Shown: positions 5,618 through 7,450 of the stretch, one piece after another
How positions within the stretch are numbered: the stretch's first letter is position 1
Layout: each line of letters begins with the position of its first letter
From: Bacillota bacterium
Lineage (GTDB): Bacteria; Bacillota; Clostridia; Lachnospirales; Lachnospiraceae
NCBI GenBank assembly: GCA_022717655.1
Contig: JAIIAN010000147.1
Span: 1 to 7,450, forward strand
Length of the DNA stretch: 7,450 bases
Reading direction: 5' to 3'
Notes under the pieces: generated by a model
What the model saw: the letters and a program-made list of their open reading frames with translations, nothing else
What the model was told of the DNA's origin: nothing
Database searches by the model: none
Program-made: the position numbers and the translations under genes

Positions 5618-6850
5618 TTATTTTTCTTCTTTTTTCTCTACTCCTGTGTCTTTTCTTCTCTTTTTGTAATAGAGAATCACTCCGGCAAATGCACCTGAAG
5701 CACTAATCAGTCCTGCCATTGGAAGAAGGAAATCGGTTTCATCTCCTGTCTTGGCACTCTTCACACTGCTGTCTGTTCCCTGTTTGCCACTTGTCTGTGC
5801 CTGACTACTTCCTGTCGTAGTTCCGGTTGTCTTATTGGTGCTTCCGCTCTGAGTACCTTTATTGGTTGTCGTACCTGTTGTTGTGTTAGAACCTTTGTTG
5901 GTTGTACCGGTTGTTGTTCCAGAGCCCTTATTATTGTTCTTATCTGTCGTTGATGTATTGTTGTCTTTGTTGTTATCCTTGTTGTCATCTTTCTTATCAT
6001 CATCTTTGTTGTCTGGGTCTGGTTTATCGGTATTGTCTGCCAGTTCTTCTAAGCGTTTGATTTCTGCTTCTTTTTCCTCAAGTGCTGTCTTTGCATCTTC
6101 AATCATTGCTTTCTGGTTATCACTTAAGGCATCGTAAGCTTTTCTTGCCTCTTCTACTGCTGTCTTATCTGCCAGTTTCAAATCTTTTACTTCTGGGAGA
6201 CTGTTAATCTGCTGTGCCACTTTTTCTGCTTCTTCTTCGTCGGTCAGTTCAATCGTTTCATCAATCTGTTTAATCTGATTAACGACTTTTTCAGCATTAT
6301 CTCTTGCACCAGGTGTTTCATCCAAAGCTTCTAACCATTTATTCCAGGTAGAAGCATTACCACTTGATGCAAATCCGGATTCATCCTTCATGTCAGCCTG
6401 TTCTACTTTGTAGTCATCGATGTAATGCCATACGATTTCATCGTCGGTTGTCACATACCATTCATTCAGACCTCTGTCTGGGTGTACTCCATTTACCGTA
6501 TACATCCATCCGGAATTTTTACCGTTGTCCATTTCCTTTAATTCATATCCGCCATAAATCTCTGGTGCGGTAATGGAACTAATGTAGTTGTTTTCGATTC
6601 CTACATAAGAAAGTCCAGCTTCCTCTAATGCAGTCTTAAACACTTCACCAACAGGTACTTCTGCCTGGTCAAAACTGTAAGTACCGGTTGCAATCCATGT
6701 GGTATACGCATGAACGGCTTCGTTGTCACTTCCCTCTTCTCCATGTTTGGTATCACCAATCAGACGGAACGTAACGACTGTCTTGTTCGGGTCTGCAGAT
6801 GGGTCACTTACTTTATTTACAGTAATGGACTCATCACTGCGGTTAAAAGG
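5618..6850 (-). pseudogene. 3' fragment of a sortase-anchored DUF4430 surface protein
   Basis: The frame is open from 6850 to the TAA at 5618 but has no ATG and no ribosome binding site; a GTG at 6643 is inside a domain. It is the continuation of the 5' fragment, joined by a one-base frameshift at 6845-6848. In order it holds a linker (DESITVNKVSDPSADPNK), a DUF4430 domain (about 6790-6404, with GYELKEMDNGKNSGWMYTVN and WHYIDDY), a helical stalk (about 6310-6040, with EEARKAYDALSDNQKAMIED), a Thr/Asn/Lys-rich linker, and a C-terminal sorting signal. The sorting signal is SAKTGD at about 5756-5741, then a hydrophobic helix and KKRRK. Such proteins are displayed on the cell wall after sortase cleavage between T and G. 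The role of DUF4430 here is unknown. A sequencing error is the alternative to a true frameshift, but the 5' end also appears lost. Confidence 0.8.
5768..6034 (-). repeat. Low-complexity Asp/Asn/Lys then Thr/Gly/Asn-rich coding repeat
   Basis: This encodes the wall-spanning linker of the surface protein: a DNKDDDKKDDNKDNN-type stretch, then loose repeats of the form NKGSxTTTGTT (GTTNKGSNTTTGTTTNKG and variants). Units are imperfect and of uneven length, so this is not a CRISPR array. Such DNA is prone to length change between strains. Confidence 0.75.
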
Positions 6851-7348
6851 TTATGACCATTTTCATCTTTCTTTACAGCTGTAAAACGATGCGTTCCTAA
6901 AGAAAGGATATTGGTTTCTAACTGAAGCTGTCCATTTTCATTGGTTATTCCAATCAGGGTGCTTCCTTCATAAATCTCTGCATCCGCAATGGCTTCTGCC
7001 TTTGCATCATTTTCGGAAACACCTGCTCCTGCTAACGTCAAGGTTAAGGTTTCTCCACGGTTGACACTCTTTGTTTCCGGTGTCAGATGTGCATCTTTCA
7101 TGCCATCCCATCCAGAACTATAGAAGAATTCAATTTTATCTCCGTCAGATGCTAATGTATTGGCTGGTTCATCACATACTACACCATTTACTTTGCAAAT
7201 CCAGTCCGCTTTCTTTCCGTTACTTTCTGTAATGGAATCACCGGTAAGTACAAACTTACCTCTGTAACACTCAAAACCTGCTCTGCTTGCATCTACTGCA
7301 TCCAACAATGCATGAAGTACCGTGTAACCGCCATGGTTATATAAGACC
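6817..7348 (-). pseudogene. 5'-truncated fragment of the same DUF4430 surface protein
   Basis: The frame runs from the element boundary (first host-like residues VLYNHGGYTVLHALLDAVDA) to a premature TAA at 6817-6819. It covers most of a first DUF4430-like domain (FECYRGKF, KKADWICKVNGVVCDEPA, GDKIEFFYSSGWDGM), followed by an Ig-like segment (SVNRGETLTLTLAGAGVS, GQLQLETNILSLGTHRFTAVKKDENGHN). After ENGHN the reading changes frame: one extra T in the T4 run (6845-6848) would give HNLFNRSDESITV and restore the long protein. Only a TTG at 7308 could serve as a start and it has no supporting signal. The signal peptide and the beginning of the protein are missing because the IS200/IS605-like end lies directly upstream. 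Together with the downstream fragment this is one inactivated gene. Confidence 0.75.
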
Positions 7349-7450
7349 TGACGACTCCCACAGGCAAGCCTGTGGGGTTCTTACTACCAAGTTTAGCTTG
7401 TAATCGTACATCATTCTCAGACTTTGGAATACAAGTGTAAGTCTATTTGA
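7349..7450 (-). mobile_element. Right end of an IS200/IS605-type element (TnpB/reRNA side), partial
   Basis: On the minus strand the segment reads GTAGTAAGAACCCCACAGGC, then TTGCCTGTGGGAGTCGTCAG. It contains a 9-bp perfect palindrome with a 2-base centre (7357-7376). AAGAACCCCA-hairpin-TGGGAGTnGTCA is the form I recall for right ends of IS200/IS605 elements, where the 3' end of the tnpB-associated reRNA (omega RNA) lies. Surface-protein coding sequence begins immediately after it. All three minus frames of 7380-7450 lack a recognisable TnpB C-terminus, consistent with the non-coding reRNA scaffold, though the window ends too soon to see the transposase. The exact boundary (about 7348/7349) is an estimate. 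Confidence 0.55.
7357..7376. repeat. Near-perfect palindrome CCCACAGGC-AA-GCCTGTGGG
   Basis: Nine-base arms are separated by two bases. It most likely forms the subterminal hairpin recognised by a Y1 transposase at the right end of an IS200/IS605 element, and the terminal stem of its reRNA. A terminator is less likely because neither side has a T-run longer than two or three. Confidence 0.7.

Noticed and set aside
5768..6034. Possible CRISPR-like or tandem repeat array
   Set aside because: Units are uneven, imperfect and stay in one coding frame of a wall-linker. There are no unique spacers of constant length.
5862..6137. Plus-strand open frame rich in Val, Leu and Ser
   Set aside because: It is the antisense of the Thr/Asn/Asp-rich linker and stalk. 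The composition is a by-product of that low-complexity sequence and there is no ribosome binding site.
6841..6856. Programmed -1 ribosomal frameshift in the surface protein
   Set aside because: The site (AAC CTT TTA ACC) is not a standard X XXY YYZ slippery heptamer and the T4 run is short for transcriptional slippage. A plain indel is simpler.
7357..7380. Palindrome as an intrinsic terminator
   Set aside because: The loop is too tight and neither flank carries a proper T-tract (GTTCTTAC on one side, AGTCGTC on the other). The mobile-element end explains it better.

Overview
The window looks like a stretch of a Lachnospiraceae (Clostridia, Firmicutes) chromosome. It is AT-rich, has strong AGGAGG-type ribosome binding sites, and its proteins match families I associate with gut Lachnospiraceae: a DUF4430 surface protein with a KTGD-type sortase signal, an AAA-ATPase-like/PD-(D/E)XK protein, a 50-aa MNEKVYKTM-type membrane peptide, VanZ, and an M29-like aminopeptidase. 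Every gene I can support is on the minus strand, so transcription runs from high to low coordinates. The genus is not resolved.

Layout in transcription order: (1) 7349-7450 looks like the right end of an IS200/IS605-type element, with a near-perfect palindrome. It abuts (2) a broken cell-surface protein gene (about 7348-5618). That gene has lost its 5' part to the element and carries a one-base frameshift at 6845-6848, but it keeps DUF4430 domains, a helical stalk, a Thr/Asn-rich linker and a sorting signal. A strong terminator follows (5541-5587). (3) A promoter (5490-5519) leads into a short, frameshifted remnant of the start of an Eco57I-like DNA adenine methylase (5347-5456). Directly behind it is (4) an intact AAA-ATPase-like/PD-(D/E)XK protein (5334-3667). 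(5) pyrE, the orotate phosphoribosyltransferase gene (3561-2881), has its own extended -10 promoter that starts only a few bases after the previous stop codon. (6) A 50-aa membrane peptide (2829-2677) follows pyrE.

(7) The stop codon of the 50-aa gene overlaps the first of four alternating complementary segments (2608-2679). These can fold either as terminator or as antiterminator, which looks like an attenuator. It stands in front of (8) a tightly packed operon: VanZ family protein (2582-2094), a three-helix small membrane protein (2113-1793), a YfbR-like HD phosphohydrolase (1782-1192), and the N-terminal 399 residues of an M29-like aminopeptidase (1199 to the window edge). These four genes overlap or are separated by at most 10 bases, so they are probably translationally coupled.

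The ordinary core is pyrE plus the downstream housekeeping operon. The accessory part is the upstream half, where mobile-element insertion, gene decay and a restriction-modification relic surround an ATPase-nuclease of unknown function. The best leads are the methylase relic, the IS605-type end with its presumed guide in a disrupted surface gene, and the possible ribosome-sensing attenuator after the 50-aa ORF.
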